From CAYTTR01 sp964440805 (GTDB lineage: Bacteria; Acidobacteriota; Aminicenantia; Aminicenantales; Aminicenantaceae), in NCBI GenBank assembly GCA_964440805.1, contig CAYTTR010000014.1, positions 1 through 57,524 of the forward strand: DNA of 57,524 nucleotides, read 5' to 3'. The notes under the pieces are model-generated. The model saw only the letters and a list, made by a program, of their open reading frames with translations, made no database searches and had not been told where the DNA came from. Positions within the stretch are counted from its first letter, which is position 1. The number at the start of each line of letters is the position of its first letter. Positions 8,576 to 17,688 of the stretch are shown here, piece by piece. Made by a program: the position numbers and the translations under genes.

Positions 8576-9520
8576 ATGAAACAAAGTGAAATGAAGGTTT
8601 TTTCCGGATCCTCAAACAGAGCTTTAGCAGAACAAATAACAGATTATCTGGAAATCAAATTAGGAAAATGTGTCTTGGAGCGATTCAGTGACGGCGAGAT
8701 TCACTTTTATATCGAGGAAAACGTAAGAGGAGAAGATGTTTTTGTCATTCAGTCGGGCTCATACGAAGCGAATTTTCATATGATGGAACTTTTTTTGATG
8801 ATAGATGCCTTCAAAAGAGCTTCGGCAGAGAGAATAACCGCAGTTATCCCTTATTATTGTTATGCCAGGCAGGATTGGAAGGATCGGCCACGGGTTCCCA
8901 TTTCTGCCCGCCTGGTTGCTGATTTACTGGAGGAAGCGGGAGCAGATAGAGTGTTGACGATGGACCTTCATTCTCCTCAGATTCAGGGATTCCTTTCTAT
9001 TCCAGCTGATAATTTAATGGCAGCCCCGGTTTTGGCCGGATACATTAAATCAAAAAACCTACAGGACCTGACTATTGTTTCCCCGGATGCAGGAGGAGTA
9101 GGAAGGGCGCGCTGGTTTGCCAAAAAAATGCAGGCTTCGTTGGCAATTATCGACAAGCGCCGCCCAGCAGCCAATGTGGCTCAGGTTCTTCATGTCATTG
9201 GCAATGTCCGGGACCGGAATGTGGTTATCCTTGATGATATGGTGGATACAGCGGGAACCCTTGTTTTAAGTGCTGAAGCCTTGAAAAAGGAAGGAGCGAG
9301 ACGGATCTTTGCCGCCTGTACCCATCCAGTTCTATCAGGAAAGGCAATGGAGAAGATAAAAGCCTCAGAGATAGAGAGATTGATCGTTACCAATACAATT
9401 CATTTGACAGAAACAAAATTAAGCTTGGATAAAATAGAAGTTCTGTCTGTGGCAGAGCTTTTTGGTGAAGCGATCCGGAGAATCCACGAAAGGCTGTCAG
9501 TAAGCAGCCTTTTCATATAG
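8576..9520 (+). CDS. prs: Ribose-phosphate pyrophosphokinase (PRPP synthetase)
   Basis: A 314-residue enzyme that makes PRPP from ribose 5-phosphate and ATP. Family signatures are FSGSSNRALAEQI, RFSDGEIHFYIEENVRGEDV, the metal/substrate segment DLHSPQIQGF and the PRPP-binding loop VVILDDMVDTAGTL. The ribosome binding site AAAGGAGTAGG directly precedes ATG at 8576. The order ispE-tRNA-Gln-prs-rplY-pth is widely conserved in bacteria. Confidence 0.96.
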   Translation: MKQSEMKVFSGSSNRALAEQITDYLEIKLGKCVLERFSDGEIHFYIEENVRGEDVFVIQSGSYEANFHMMELFLMIDAFKRASAERITAVIPYYCYARQDWKDRPRVPISARLVADLLEEAGADRVLTMDLHSPQIQGFLSIPADNLMAAPVLAGYIKSKNLQDLTIVSPDAGGVGRARWFAKKMQASLAIIDKRRPAANVAQVLHVIGNVRDRNVVILDDMVDTAGTLVLSAEALKKEGARRIFAACTHPVLSGKAMEKIKASEIERLIVTNTIHLTETKLSLDKIEVLSVAELFGEAIRRIHERLSVSSLFI

Positions 9521-9532
9521 GGAGGAAACTCG

Positions 9533-10198
9533 ATGAGTATTCATATCAAGGCAGAAAAAAGATTGAAAACAGGCAAGAATGCTGCCCGGCAAATCAGGCG
9601 TGAAGGTAAGGTGCCAGTCATCCTTTATGGGCCAAAGACATCTGACGCTTGCCTAATCATGGATAAAAAAGATCTTTTCAGAGTTCTCAAGGCTGGTGAA
9701 AACACGATTTTTCAGGTATCTTGTGATTCAAAAAAATGGAATGTAATGATTAAAGAGCTTCAATTAGATCCTGTTAATGATGAGCTTTGCCATGTTGACC
9801 TGGTTCAGGTGGCTATGGACAAGCTTATCCGGGTTTTTGTTCCTCTTCACCATGTGGGAGAACCGGTTGGAGTTAAATCTGAAGGAGGCATGGCGGACTG
9901 GCTTACAAGAGAAGTCGAAATTGAGTGCCTTCCCAAGAACATTCCTGAAGCCATAACTATTGATGTTGGCGGACTTCATATTAATCAATCTTTGAAAGTA
10001 GAAGACATTGTTCCCCCGGAAGGAGTGAGAATCGTATCGGATCCAGAGGCAGTAGTAGTAGTTATCGAAATGCCTTCTGCGGAGGAAGAAATTGTGGAAG
10101 AAGAAGAAGAGGAAGAGGAGATTATTGGAGAAGAAGCTGAGCCTGAAGTTATCAAGAAAGAAAAGGAAGCAACCGAAGAAGGCGAAGAAGAGGAGTGA
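9533..10198 (+). CDS. rplY: 50S ribosomal protein bL25 (Ctc/TL5 type)
   Basis: A 221-residue long-form bL25, the 5S-rRNA-binding protein, with the N-terminal domain (KNAARQIRREGKVPVILYG), the C-terminal beta domain (about 95-180) and a very acidic Glu-rich tail from about 182 onward. The tail is encoded by a GAA/GAG-rich stretch. GGGAGGAAAC precedes the ATG. It sits 12 bp after prs and 3 bp before pth. Confidence 0.93.
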   Translation: MSIHIKAEKRLKTGKNAARQIRREGKVPVILYGPKTSDACLIMDKKDLFRVLKAGENTIFQVSCDSKKWNVMIKELQLDPVNDELCHVDLVQVAMDKLIRVFVPLHHVGEPVGVKSEGGMADWLTREVEIECLPKNIPEAITIDVGGLHINQSLKVEDIVPPEGVRIVSDPEAVVVVIEMPSAEEEIVEEEEEEEEIIGEEAEPEVIKKEKEATEEGEEEE

Positions 10199-10201
10199 TG
10201 A

Positions 10202-10780
10202 GTGTGGTTTGTGGTCGGATTGGGCAATCCAGGCCGGAAATATGCAGGAACCAGACACAACGCCGGATTTTTATGTGTGAAAAGAATGGCCAAAAAATGG
10301 GGTGTGTCTTTGAGAAAAAAACGATGCCAGTCCAAAGTAGGTGTGGGACAGCGGGAAGGGGAACAGGTGTTACTGGCTCTTCCCCAGACTTACATGAACA
10401 GGAGTGGAGAGGCTGTTTGGTTGCTCCTGAACTCAAAACAGATAAAGCCTGAACATATGGTGGTGGTTTACGATGACCTGGATATACCTCTGGGAGAGAT
10501 CCGGATTCGCCAAGAAGGAGGGCCGGGCTCACATAAAGGCATGCTTTCCATTGTAGAGGAGATTGGGACCACAAAATTTCCTCGCATCAGAATTGGCATC
10601 GGACCTCTTCCTGAAAACCGGGAGGCTGCTGCCTATGTTCTTTCCTCCTTTGCTTCAGAGGAGATACTCCTCTTTGAGAAGAGCCTGGACAAAGCGGAAA
10701 AGGCTATTTCTTTAATAATTAAGGACCGTATCGAACAAGCCATGAATTTTTTTAATCAACGTGGTGTTTCCATGAATTAG
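10202..10780 (+). CDS. pth: Peptidyl-tRNA hydrolase
   Basis: A 192-residue Pth that recycles peptidyl-tRNA dropped from stalled ribosomes. The signatures GLGNPGRKYAGTRHNAGF (with the catalytic histidine in RHNAG), PQTYMNRSG and DDLDIPLGEIRIR-GGPGSHKG are all present. It starts with GTG at 10202, with GAAGAGGAG inside the end of rplY as ribosome binding site, so translation is probably coupled to rplY. Confidence 0.95.
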   Translation: MWFVVGLGNPGRKYAGTRHNAGFLCVKRMAKKWGVSLRKKRCQSKVGVGQREGEQVLLALPQTYMNRSGEAVWLLLNSKQIKPEHMVVVYDDLDIPLGEIRIRQEGGPGSHKGMLSIVEEIGTTKFPRIRIGIGPLPENREAAAYVLSSFASEEILLFEKSLDKAEKAISLIIKDRIEQAMNFFNQRGVSMN

Positions 10781-10786
10781 CAAAAC

Positions 10787-10822
10787 AAGCTCCTTGTTCC
10801 TTCCAGATAAGGGAAGGAGCTT
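10787..10822 (+). promoter_or_regulatory. Hairpin in the pth-rpsF gap, possible rpsF leader or weak terminator
   Basis: A 9-bp perfect stem, AAGCTCCTT (10787-10795) with AAGGAGCTT (10814-10822), closes a loop that can also form TCCTTCC/GGAAGGA. The two pairings are mutually exclusive in part. There is no clean U-tract. Position just before rpsF is where S6:S18-responsive leaders occur, but I do not see the known CCG bulge motif. Confidence 0.45.
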
Positions 10823-10842
10823 TAAATCCATAAGGAGGTCAC

Positions 10843-11256
10843 ATGAGACAATACGAAACAGCCTTCCTTGTCACACCAAATATGCCAGAGGAAGAGATCC
10901 AAAGCCTTATTCAGGACATGGCAAAAGTGGTGTCCAAGAAAAAGGGCAAATTAATCAATCAGGATTTCTGGGGAAAACGAAAACTGGCTTATCCCATTAA
11001 TAAGTTCTCAGAAGCTTATTATGTTTTCTTCCTTTATGAGAGTTCTCCGGAGACCCCGGCTGAATTGGAGAGACAATTAAAACAGAAAGAAGCAGTTATC
11101 CGCTACATGACTATACTCAAGGACATGAGGGATAATGTGAGAATGAGAAACAAGAAAACTTCTCCCCAGAAGGCAAGACCCCAGGAGGAAGAAAGCCAAG
11201 AGAGTCTGGAAAGCGAATCTGCTCCTGAGAAAACGGAAGAGGAGGAACAAACATGA
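10843..11256 (+). CDS. rpsF: 30S ribosomal protein bS6
   Basis: A 137-residue bS6 with the typical start MRQYETAFLVTPNMPEEE and the segment GKRKLAYPINKFSEAYYV. The C-terminal 35 residues are a Lys/Glu/Ser-rich extension beyond the usual fold. A strong AAGGAGGT site precedes it. First gene of the conserved rpsF-rpsR-rplI-dnaB run; its stop overlaps the rpsR start. Confidence 0.95.
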   Translation: MRQYETAFLVTPNMPEEEIQSLIQDMAKVVSKKKGKLINQDFWGKRKLAYPINKFSEAYYVFFLYESSPETPAELERQLKQKEAVIRYMTILKDMRDNVRMRNKKTSPQKARPQEEESQESLESESAPEKTEEEEQT

Positions 11257-11510
11257 ACAGAGAACAGAGAAGCGAAAGAGCTAGTTACAAGAGGTATTTT
11301 TCTCCTAAGAGAAAAGTCTGCCGCTTTTGCCTGCAAAAGGTCAGAGACATTGATTATAAAAACGTGGAGCTTTTGAAAAAATTCATCCCGGAGAGAGGCA
11401 AGATAGCTCCCCGCCGGGCCACGGGAACCTGTGCCTTCCATCAGAGAAAATTATCCAGGGCGATTAAAAGAGCCAGGATTTTAGGCCTTCTGCCTTTTAT
11501 CGTTGATTGA
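11253..11510 (+). CDS. rpsR: 30S ribosomal protein bS18
   Basis: An 85-residue bS18, the 30S partner of bS6. The core YKNVELLKKFIPERGKIAPRRATGTC and the arginine-rich C-terminus are diagnostic. It is a cysteine-containing form (CRFC near residue 24 and GTCAFHQ), suggesting zinc binding. It overlaps rpsF by four bases. Confidence 0.95.
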   Translation: MNREQRSERASYKRYFSPKRKVCRFCLQKVRDIDYKNVELLKKFIPERGKIAPRRATGTCAFHQRKLSRAIKRARILGLLPFIVD

Positions 11511-11539
11511 CCAGAGATACAGGAACAGAGGGAGGAAAA

Positions 11540-12076
11540 ATGAAAGTTATTCTAAGAGAGAATATTGAAAATTTAGGAAGAAAAGGGGACATAGTCAATG
11601 TGGCTAAAGGTTACGCTCGAAATTATCTTGTCCCCAGAAAACTGGCTGCAGAAGTCACCCCCACCAATATGAAGCAGATTCAGATGCAGCAAAAAGCCTT
11701 GCGGAAAAAACTGGAAAAAGACCTGATTTCTTTTAAAGAACAAAAAGAAAACCTGGGGCAGATAACATTGACCTTTACCCGTAAGACCAGCGAGAAGGAT
11801 TCGTTATTCGGATCTGTTAGTGTAGCTGACGTCCGGGAAGAACTGGAAAAACAGGGCTTTACAGTGGACAAGAAGAAGATTATGCTGAAAGAACCGATAA
11901 AAACCCTGGGGACTTATTCGGTTCCAGTGAAGATCTTTCAGGATGAACAAGCAGAAATTACGGTCAAGGTCCTATCAGAAGGAGAGGAGCCGGCAGGGGA
12001 AAAAAGGACTAAGGAGGAAGACAAAATAGAATCCAGAGAAGAACAGGATAGGGAAACTGAGGAAAACAAAACTTAA
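11540..12076 (+). CDS. rplI: 50S ribosomal protein bL9
   Basis: A 178-residue bL9 with the signature KVILRENIENLGRKGDIVNV followed by KGYARNYLVPRKLA, a long central helix and a C-terminal domain (FGSVSVADVREEL). A 30-residue charged tail extends past the usual end (about 150). The frame is open to 11507, but ATG at 11540 has GGAGGGAGGAAAA before it and begins the conserved domain exactly. Confidence 0.94.
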   Translation: MKVILRENIENLGRKGDIVNVAKGYARNYLVPRKLAAEVTPTNMKQIQMQQKALRKKLEKDLISFKEQKENLGQITLTFTRKTSEKDSLFGSVSVADVREELEKQGFTVDKKKIMLKEPIKTLGTYSVPVKIFQDEQAEITVKVLSEGEEPAGEKRTKEEDKIESREEQDRETEENKT

Positions 12077-12087
12077 GAGGGCCGGAT

Positions 12088-13443
12088 ATGGATCTTGATT
12101 TAATGTTCCTTAAACAAGCCCCGCCGCACAGCCTGGAGGCAGAAAAAAATGTGCTGGGGGTGATTCTGGTTAACAACAAGAACCTTAACATTGTTCTTTC
12201 CATTATTTCTCCAGAGGATTTTTACAAGGAATCCCACCGGATTATCCTGGGGAAAATTAATTTCCTGGTTGACAAGGGATCTCCTGTGGATTTGGTCACC
12301 CTTAACGAAGAGCTGCGAAGAGACGGCTCCCTTGATAATGTTGGAGGAGCTGCCTATCTATCCTCTTTGCTGGATGGAATTCCCAAAAGCCTGAATATCG
12401 AGTATTACGCCCAAATAATAAAAGAAAAAGCCCTCTTGAGAAGATTGATTCTGTCATCGGCCAAGATCATATCTTCGAGCTATGAACAGAAAGAGGATGC
12501 TGATCATCTTCTGGCAGAGGCTCAATCAGCTATAATTGAGGTAGCAGAACAAAGAATCAGACCGGGTTTTATCCATGTTGGGAATCTCACTTCTGCTGCT
12601 TTAAAGAACATTCAAGCCTTGCGGGAAAGAAAAGAAGCGGTTACCGGCATCCCTACTGGGTTCCGTGATCTGGATGCCCTCACTTCCGGATTTCACAGCT
12701 CAGAATTTATTGTAGTGGCGGCCCGGCCTTCTATGGGGAAAACAGCTCTCTGCCTGAACATGTGCCAGCATGTAGGCATTAAGACAGATTATTCAGCGGG
12801 ATTTTTTTCCCTGGAAATGGCTAAGGAACAGGTCCTCCTGAGGTTGCTTTGTTCTGAGGCTCAGGTTGACCTTAAAAAAGTCAGAACAGGATTCATCGGC
12901 GATCAGGAGTTTGAAAGATTAAGGCTGGGATCGGATATCCTTTCCCAGGCTAAAATATATATAGATGAAACGCCGGCCTTGAGCATGATTGAGATGAAAG
13001 CCAAGGCCAGGCGGTTAAAAATGGAGAAGAACCTGGACATAGTTTTTGTTGATTATATTCAGTTAATGCGGACCGGAAGCCGTTTTGAAAACAGGAACCA
13101 GGAGATGTCCTTTATCTCCCGCTCTCTCAAGGAATTGGCCAAAGAACTGCAGATTCCAGTTGTCGGGATTTCTCAGTTAAGCCGCGCCCCGGAGAAGGGA
13201 CGGAGCCGCCCGCTGCCTCAACTTTCTGACTTGAGAGAATCAGGCGCTATTGAGCAGGATGCCGATGTGGTTGTCTTCATCTACCGGCCGGAATTTTATA
13301 ATCCAGATGAAGAAGCCCTCCGGGGCTTAGCTGAAATCAACGTGGCCAAACAAAGGAATGGACCTACCGGCAAGGTATCCATGGCGTTTATTCGGGAGTA
13401 TGCCCGTTTCGCAGATATGGAATTCAGAGAATTTGGAGGCTGA
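12088..13443 (+). CDS. dnaB: Replicative DNA helicase DnaB
   Basis: A 451-residue hexameric replication-fork helicase. The N-terminal domain starts PPHSLEAEKNVLGVIL. The RecA-like domain carries Walker A ARPSMGKTA, Walker B VDYIQLM and the SQLSRAPEKG and ADVVVFIYRPE motifs. No intein is present. It follows rplI by 11 bp, completing the classical ribosomal-protein/dnaB run. Confidence 0.96.
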   Translation: MDLDLMFLKQAPPHSLEAEKNVLGVILVNNKNLNIVLSIISPEDFYKESHRIILGKINFLVDKGSPVDLVTLNEELRRDGSLDNVGGAAYLSSLLDGIPKSLNIEYYAQIIKEKALLRRLILSSAKIISSSYEQKEDADHLLAEAQSAIIEVAEQRIRPGFIHVGNLTSAALKNIQALRERKEAVTGIPTGFRDLDALTSGFHSSEFIVVAARPSMGKTALCLNMCQHVGIKTDYSAGFFSLEMAKEQVLLRLLCSEAQVDLKKVRTGFIGDQEFERLRLGSDILSQAKIYIDETPALSMIEMKAKARRLKMEKNLDIVFVDYIQLMRTGSRFENRNQEMSFISRSLKELAKELQIPVVGISQLSRAPEKGRSRPLPQLSDLRESGAIEQDADVVVFIYRPEFYNPDEEALRGLAEINVAKQRNGPTGKVSMAFIREYARFADMEFREFGG

Positions 13444-13446
13444 AGA

Positions 13447-14229
13447 GTGAGGGGAGAGAAGCTGCTGGCTCCGGTTTTAATGTTCTTTCAGTATCTTGGA
13501 GAAGTAGGGTTCCTCCTGGCAGAAACCCTGAGAAATTTATTCCATCGTCCCTGGGAGAAAGAGACTTTCCTGCAACAGCTCGAAGATATAGGAGTCCGGT
13601 CGCTTCCGGTTGTTTCTCTTACCGCTGCGTTCGGAGGCCTGGTATTTGGATTGCAAACCTATACAGGCTTTCACCGTTATATTGGACACGGATCTGAGGC
13701 TTATGGAGGCCCCATTATATCCCTTGGGCTTTCCAAAGAACTCATCCCTATCCTGGTGGGATTAATGATAGCCGGGAGAGTCGGTTCGGCCATGGCGGCT
13801 GAAATCGGGACTATGAAAATTACCGAACAGATTGATGCCTTGTTCAGCTTGGGCGCAGACCCGGTTAAGTATTTGGTGGTCCCGCGCACGATTGCTTGCA
13901 TATTGATGCTTCCCTGCCTTACTCTTTATGGAGACATAATCGGTATGGCAGGAGGATTTTTCTACAATGTAATGGTTATGGAAGTGAACAAGTTCATCTA
14001 TATAAAAAACACTTTGCTTTACCTGGATTTATGGGATGTGATGACTGGTCTGATAAAAGCTTGTGTTTTCGGGCTGGTGATCGCCATCATCGGATGTTGG
14101 CAGGGATTGAAGGCAGAGGGAGGAGCTGCCGGAGTTGGGAGAGCCACAACCCGGACCGTAGTTATTTCCAGCATTACAATTCTTATTCTGAACTTCTTTC
14201 TTAGTAAAGCCTTACCTGCTTCATTATGA
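13447..14229 (+). CDS. mlaE: MlaE-family lipid ABC transporter permease
   Basis: A 260-residue inner-membrane permease with about five to six hydrophobic segments and the MlaE signatures ALTAAFGGLVFGLQTY-like stretch, SLGLSKELIPILVGLMIAGR and AAEIGTMKITEQIDAL. It starts with GTG, 3 bp after dnaB. With MlaF and MlaD it forms the phospholipid transporter core of the envelope. mlaB and mlaC are not present, a reduced system. Confidence 0.93.
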   Translation: MRGEKLLAPVLMFFQYLGEVGFLLAETLRNLFHRPWEKETFLQQLEDIGVRSLPVVSLTAAFGGLVFGLQTYTGFHRYIGHGSEAYGGPIISLGLSKELIPILVGLMIAGRVGSAMAAEIGTMKITEQIDALFSLGADPVKYLVVPRTIACILMLPCLTLYGDIIGMAGGFFYNVMVMEVNKFIYIKNTLLYLDLWDVMTGLIKACVFGLVIAIIGCWQGLKAEGGAAGVGRATTRTVVISSITILILNFFLSKALPASL

Positions 14230-14978
14230 TCATGATTAACATAATCGATTTACACAAATCTTTTGGATTGAACAAGGTTCTCCAAGGAGTTAATCTGGAA
14301 ATAAACAAAGGAGAAACCCTGGTAATTATCGGTCAAAGTGGTTCAGGGAAGAGCGTTTTGATCAAACATCTCATAGGTTTAATGAAAGCGGACCGGGGAG
14401 AAATTTATATTGATGGAGTGGAAATCACCCGCTTAAAAAGAAACAGGCTGTACCGGGTAAGGAAGAAATTCGGCCTTCTCTTTCAGAGTGCCGCCCTGTT
14501 TGATTCGATGACCGTAGCGGAAAATGTCAGCTTCGGGCTTGATCGCTACACGAATTTAAATGAAGCAGAAAAAAGGCAAAAAGTAAGTCAAGCCCTGGAA
14601 ATGGTGGGCTTGAGAAGAACAGAAGAATTAATGCCACACGAATTAAGCGGGGGAATGAAAAAAAGAGTGGGCCTGGCCCGGGCGATTGCCTACAATCCAG
14701 AAATAATGCTCTATGATGAGCCTTCAACGGGCATTGACCCCATCCGGGCCGATGCTATTAATGATTTAATTATAGACTTGAAAAAAGAAATGGGGGTAAC
14801 ATCCATTGTAATTACCCACGACATGACGGGGTCGTTCAAAGTCGCCGACAGGATAGCCATGTTACATCAAGGCCGGATTATAGAGACCGGTACACCAGAG
14901 GACATCAAAAGAAGCAGAAATAAAGTCATCCAACAGTTCATCAAGGGGATTGCTGAAGGCCCCATTCAAGACTATTGA
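14226..14978 (+). CDS. mlaF: MlaF-family lipid ABC transporter ATP-binding protein
   Basis: A 250-residue ABC ATPase with Walker A GQSGSGKSV, signature HELSGGMKKRVGLARAI and Walker B EIMLYDEPSTGIDPI; GGMKKR and STGIDP are the MlaF subtype. Its start overlaps the mlaE stop (ATGA). An in-frame ATG two codons later (14232) is an alternative start. It energises the MlaE permease. Confidence 0.94.
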   Translation: MIMINIIDLHKSFGLNKVLQGVNLEINKGETLVIIGQSGSGKSVLIKHLIGLMKADRGEIYIDGVEITRLKRNRLYRVRKKFGLLFQSAALFDSMTVAENVSFGLDRYTNLNEAEKRQKVSQALEMVGLRRTEELMPHELSGGMKKRVGLARAIAYNPEIMLYDEPSTGIDPIRADAINDLIIDLKKEMGVTSIVITHDMTGSFKVADRIAMLHQGRIIETGTPEDIKRSRNKVIQQFIKGIAEGPIQDY

Positions 14979-15013
14979 AGTAAAGGAAATAATAACTTTA
15001 TAAGGATAAAAAA

Positions 15014-16321
15014 ATGTCACGGGAAGTTAAAATAGGAATATTTATCGGAATTGCTCTTTTTATCATGGCCTTATTCATTTTTACGGTGGGAGATTTAGGG
15101 GAGCTTTTCAGGCGCGAAGGGTATCCCATTTATGTGTATTTTAATTCTGTCGCCGGCCTTGAGCGCGGGACTATGGTCCGCATGGCCGGAGTGGGGATCG
15201 GAAAGGTAAATGATATACGCTTAAAAGGCACCCAAGCTGAAGTTCTGCTCATGATTGATAAGGAGATTCTGGTGCGCAAGGATTCTCTTGCCACTCTGGC
15301 TGCCCTGGGACTTTTGGGTGAAAAGTATGTGGAAATTATCCCCGGCGAAAAAGAAGAATACTGCCAGCCCGGGGATACTATTCGAGGACTTCCGCCGGTC
15401 AGTCTGGATCAGCTGGGCGCCCAGCTTTTCTCAGTCACTGAAGAAATCAGCCGGGCCGGGGCTTTGCTCAGGGAAATGATTGGCGGGGATGAAACCAAAT
15501 CCAGCCTGAAAGAGACCTTGCAAAACATTGCCCTTTTTACCGCCGAGCTGCAGCAGTTTTTCCAAGACAACCGGGAATCACTGCAAAAAAGCGTGCAAAA
15601 ATCGTCACTCGTCCTGGAGGATTTTGACCAGAATGTAAAAAAATTCAGCAGTAATCTGGATGAACTGATCTCCTCCCTCCAGGAACTGATTGAGGAAAAC
15701 CGGAGCGGCATCAAGAGTGGCGTCAAGGATGTTGAAGAGCTCATACGGAAGACGCAAGAATCTTTGGAACTCCTTAATAAAAGTTTAGAAAAGCTGAACG
15801 AGGGAGAGGGTACGCTGGGAAAACTAATTCAGGATCCTTCCTTATATGATAAGGCCGAGGAGACAATCAAGGATGTAGAAAGGGCGGTGGATGCCTTTTC
15901 TTCCCGGAGGATTTTGCCCCGGGTAGGATTCCAGTATTATGGAAGAGCTGAGAAAATCCGAGGAGACTTATCTCTTGACCTTGAAATTTCCCGGCGAAGT
16001 TTTTTTTATGGCCAGATTGTTCACCATTACCGGCAACCAACCTTTAGTTATTCCCTGCAAGGAGGCCTGCGGTGGGGAGGCCTTTCCGCCCGAGCGGGAA
16101 TTTTAGAGTCTACCCTGGGTATAGGAGTGGATTATTATGCCTGGGATAGGCGGGCCGTGATTTCCCTGGAAGCATTTGACTTAAACCGGGAGCCAGAACC
16201 CAGGTTCCGTTTATGGTCCCGTTTCGCTCCTCTTAAATCAATCTATCTTCTTTTGGGGATTGATGACTTTACTCTAAGCAAAGAAAGGGAGTTCTTTTTT
16301 GGGATAAGCTTCGGATACTGA
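15014..16321 (+). CDS. mlaD: MlaD-like MCE protein with long helix and candidate C-terminal beta-barrel
   Basis: A 435-residue protein. Residues 8-26 are a transmembrane anchor and about 37-111 are one MCE domain (VYFNSVAGLERGTMVRMAGV). Residues about 135-295 are predicted helical, rich in Leu/Glu/Lys with heptad-like spacing. Residues about 300-435 switch to alternating aromatic/polar strands and end in a terminal aromatic (FFFGISFGY), as outer-membrane barrels do. The usual MlaD is under 200 residues, so this one could reach from inner to outer membrane. It follows mlaF by 35 bp with an AAGGA site. Confidence 0.88.
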   Translation: MSREVKIGIFIGIALFIMALFIFTVGDLGELFRREGYPIYVYFNSVAGLERGTMVRMAGVGIGKVNDIRLKGTQAEVLLMIDKEILVRKDSLATLAALGLLGEKYVEIIPGEKEEYCQPGDTIRGLPPVSLDQLGAQLFSVTEEISRAGALLREMIGGDETKSSLKETLQNIALFTAELQQFFQDNRESLQKSVQKSSLVLEDFDQNVKKFSSNLDELISSLQELIEENRSGIKSGVKDVEELIRKTQESLELLNKSLEKLNEGEGTLGKLIQDPSLYDKAEETIKDVERAVDAFSSRRILPRVGFQYYGRAEKIRGDLSLDLEISRRSFFYGQIVHHYRQPTFSYSLQGGLRWGGLSARAGILESTLGIGVDYYAWDRRAVISLEAFDLNREPEPRFRLWSRFAPLKSIYLLLGIDDFTLSKEREFFFGISFGY

Positions 16322-16322
16322 C

Positions 16323-17678
16323 ATGAAAAGCAAGGTTAGCTTCATCTGCCAGAACTGCGGGTTTCAGTCACCCAAATGGCTGGGTAGATGTCCGGGTTGC
16401 GGGGAGTGGAATTCTTTAATCGAAGAAATTGAGGAAGAAAGTTCTGTTGAATGGTCTTTTCCGCCGGCCAATCCTGTCCTGATAGAAGATATCAAAGAAG
16501 CACCCAAGAGTAGGATCGAGACCGGCATCAAGGATCTCAACCAGGTGCTGGGAGGAGGAGTGGTGGCCGGGTCTCTGGTGCTTATAGGAGGAGAACCAGG
16601 GATAGGCAAATCAACACTTTTGCTCCAGGTAAGCAGGGATTTCGCAGCTGGCGGAGAGAAAGTTCTTTATGTTTCAGGTGAAGAATCTCAGGAACAAATC
16701 AAACTCAGGGGGGAAAGGCTGGGAATCAAAAATGAACAAGTATACATTCTGGCCGAAACCAATTTGGAAAGAATATTAAACCAGGCAGAAAAACTGAGGC
16801 CGAAGATTTTTATCCTGGATTCAGTTCAAACCGTCTTTTCCTCCAAATTGACTTCAAGCCCGGGAACCATTAGCCAGGTCCGGGAGGTTACCAATCAGGT
16901 TTTTCGTTTTGCCAAAAAAAACGAGGTTTCATCTTTTCTTATCGGGCACATAACCAAAGAAGGCTCTCTGGCCGGGCCAAAATCTCTGGAGCACATGGTG
17001 GATGTGGTTCTTTACTTTGAGGGAGAACGCGACCACAGCCACCGGGTATTGCGGGCTCTTAAAAACAGGTTTGGGCCGGTCTCGGAATTAGCCATCTTTG
17101 AAATGGGAAGCCGAGGCCTGGAGGCGATCGCCAATCCTTCAGCCTTTTTCCTAAAAGAGCGGCCGCGTCAGGAACCGGGAAGTATTGTAATCTGCACCAT
17201 GAAGGGGACACGCCCCTTGCTGGCTGAAATCCAGGCCCTGGTCTCATCCACCCTATTTTCAGGCAATCCCAGACGCATGACCATAGGGCTTGACCATTTC
17301 CGTGCTTCCATGCTCCTGGCTATTGTGGAGAAGAAGTTTGGGTTCAGCTTTGCAGGAGAAGATGTTTATTTGAATGTGGCCGGAGGGCTGGAGATAGAAG
17401 AGCCAGCTGCTGACCTGGGAATTCTTTTAGCGGTGGTCTCCTCCTTGAAAAACCAGGCTCTTCCTCCTGATGTGGCTGTCTTTGGCGAGGTTGGACTCAG
17501 TGGAGAGGTACGTTCGGTCAGCCATCCTTTAGTACGGCTGAAAGAAGCCTCCTCTCTCGGATTTTCCACCATGGTTTTGCCGCGGGGCAATGAAATTCAT
17601 CTGGAAAAAGAGGCCAATCAAGATATAAAAATAATGGGTATTTCCAATATCCGGGAAGCCTTACAAATATTTTTTTAA
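16323..17678 (+). CDS. radA: DNA repair/recombination protein RadA
   Basis: A 451-residue RadA (Sms) with zinc finger C9/C12 and C23/C26, Walker A GGEPGIGKST, the RadA-specific KNRFG motif and a C-terminal Lon-like domain (YLNVAGGLEIEEPAADLGIL). It acts as a branch-migration helicase during recombination. It starts 1 bp after the mlaD stop. Confidence 0.95.
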   Translation: MKSKVSFICQNCGFQSPKWLGRCPGCGEWNSLIEEIEEESSVEWSFPPANPVLIEDIKEAPKSRIETGIKDLNQVLGGGVVAGSLVLIGGEPGIGKSTLLLQVSRDFAAGGEKVLYVSGEESQEQIKLRGERLGIKNEQVYILAETNLERILNQAEKLRPKIFILDSVQTVFSSKLTSSPGTISQVREVTNQVFRFAKKNEVSSFLIGHITKEGSLAGPKSLEHMVDVVLYFEGERDHSHRVLRALKNRFGPVSELAIFEMGSRGLEAIANPSAFFLKERPRQEPGSIVICTMKGTRPLLAEIQALVSSTLFSGNPRRMTIGLDHFRASMLLAIVEKKFGFSFAGEDVYLNVAGGLEIEEPAADLGILLAVVSSLKNQALPPDVAVFGEVGLSGEVRSVSHPLVRLKEASSLGFSTMVLPRGNEIHLEKEANQDIKIMGISNIREALQIFF

Positions 17679-17688
17679 GGGATTTATA

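Noticed and set aside
9764..10258. 164-codon minus-strand frame over rplY and pth
   Set aside because: It is antisense to two strong genes and Phe-rich as a result of the GAA/GAG-rich rplY tail.
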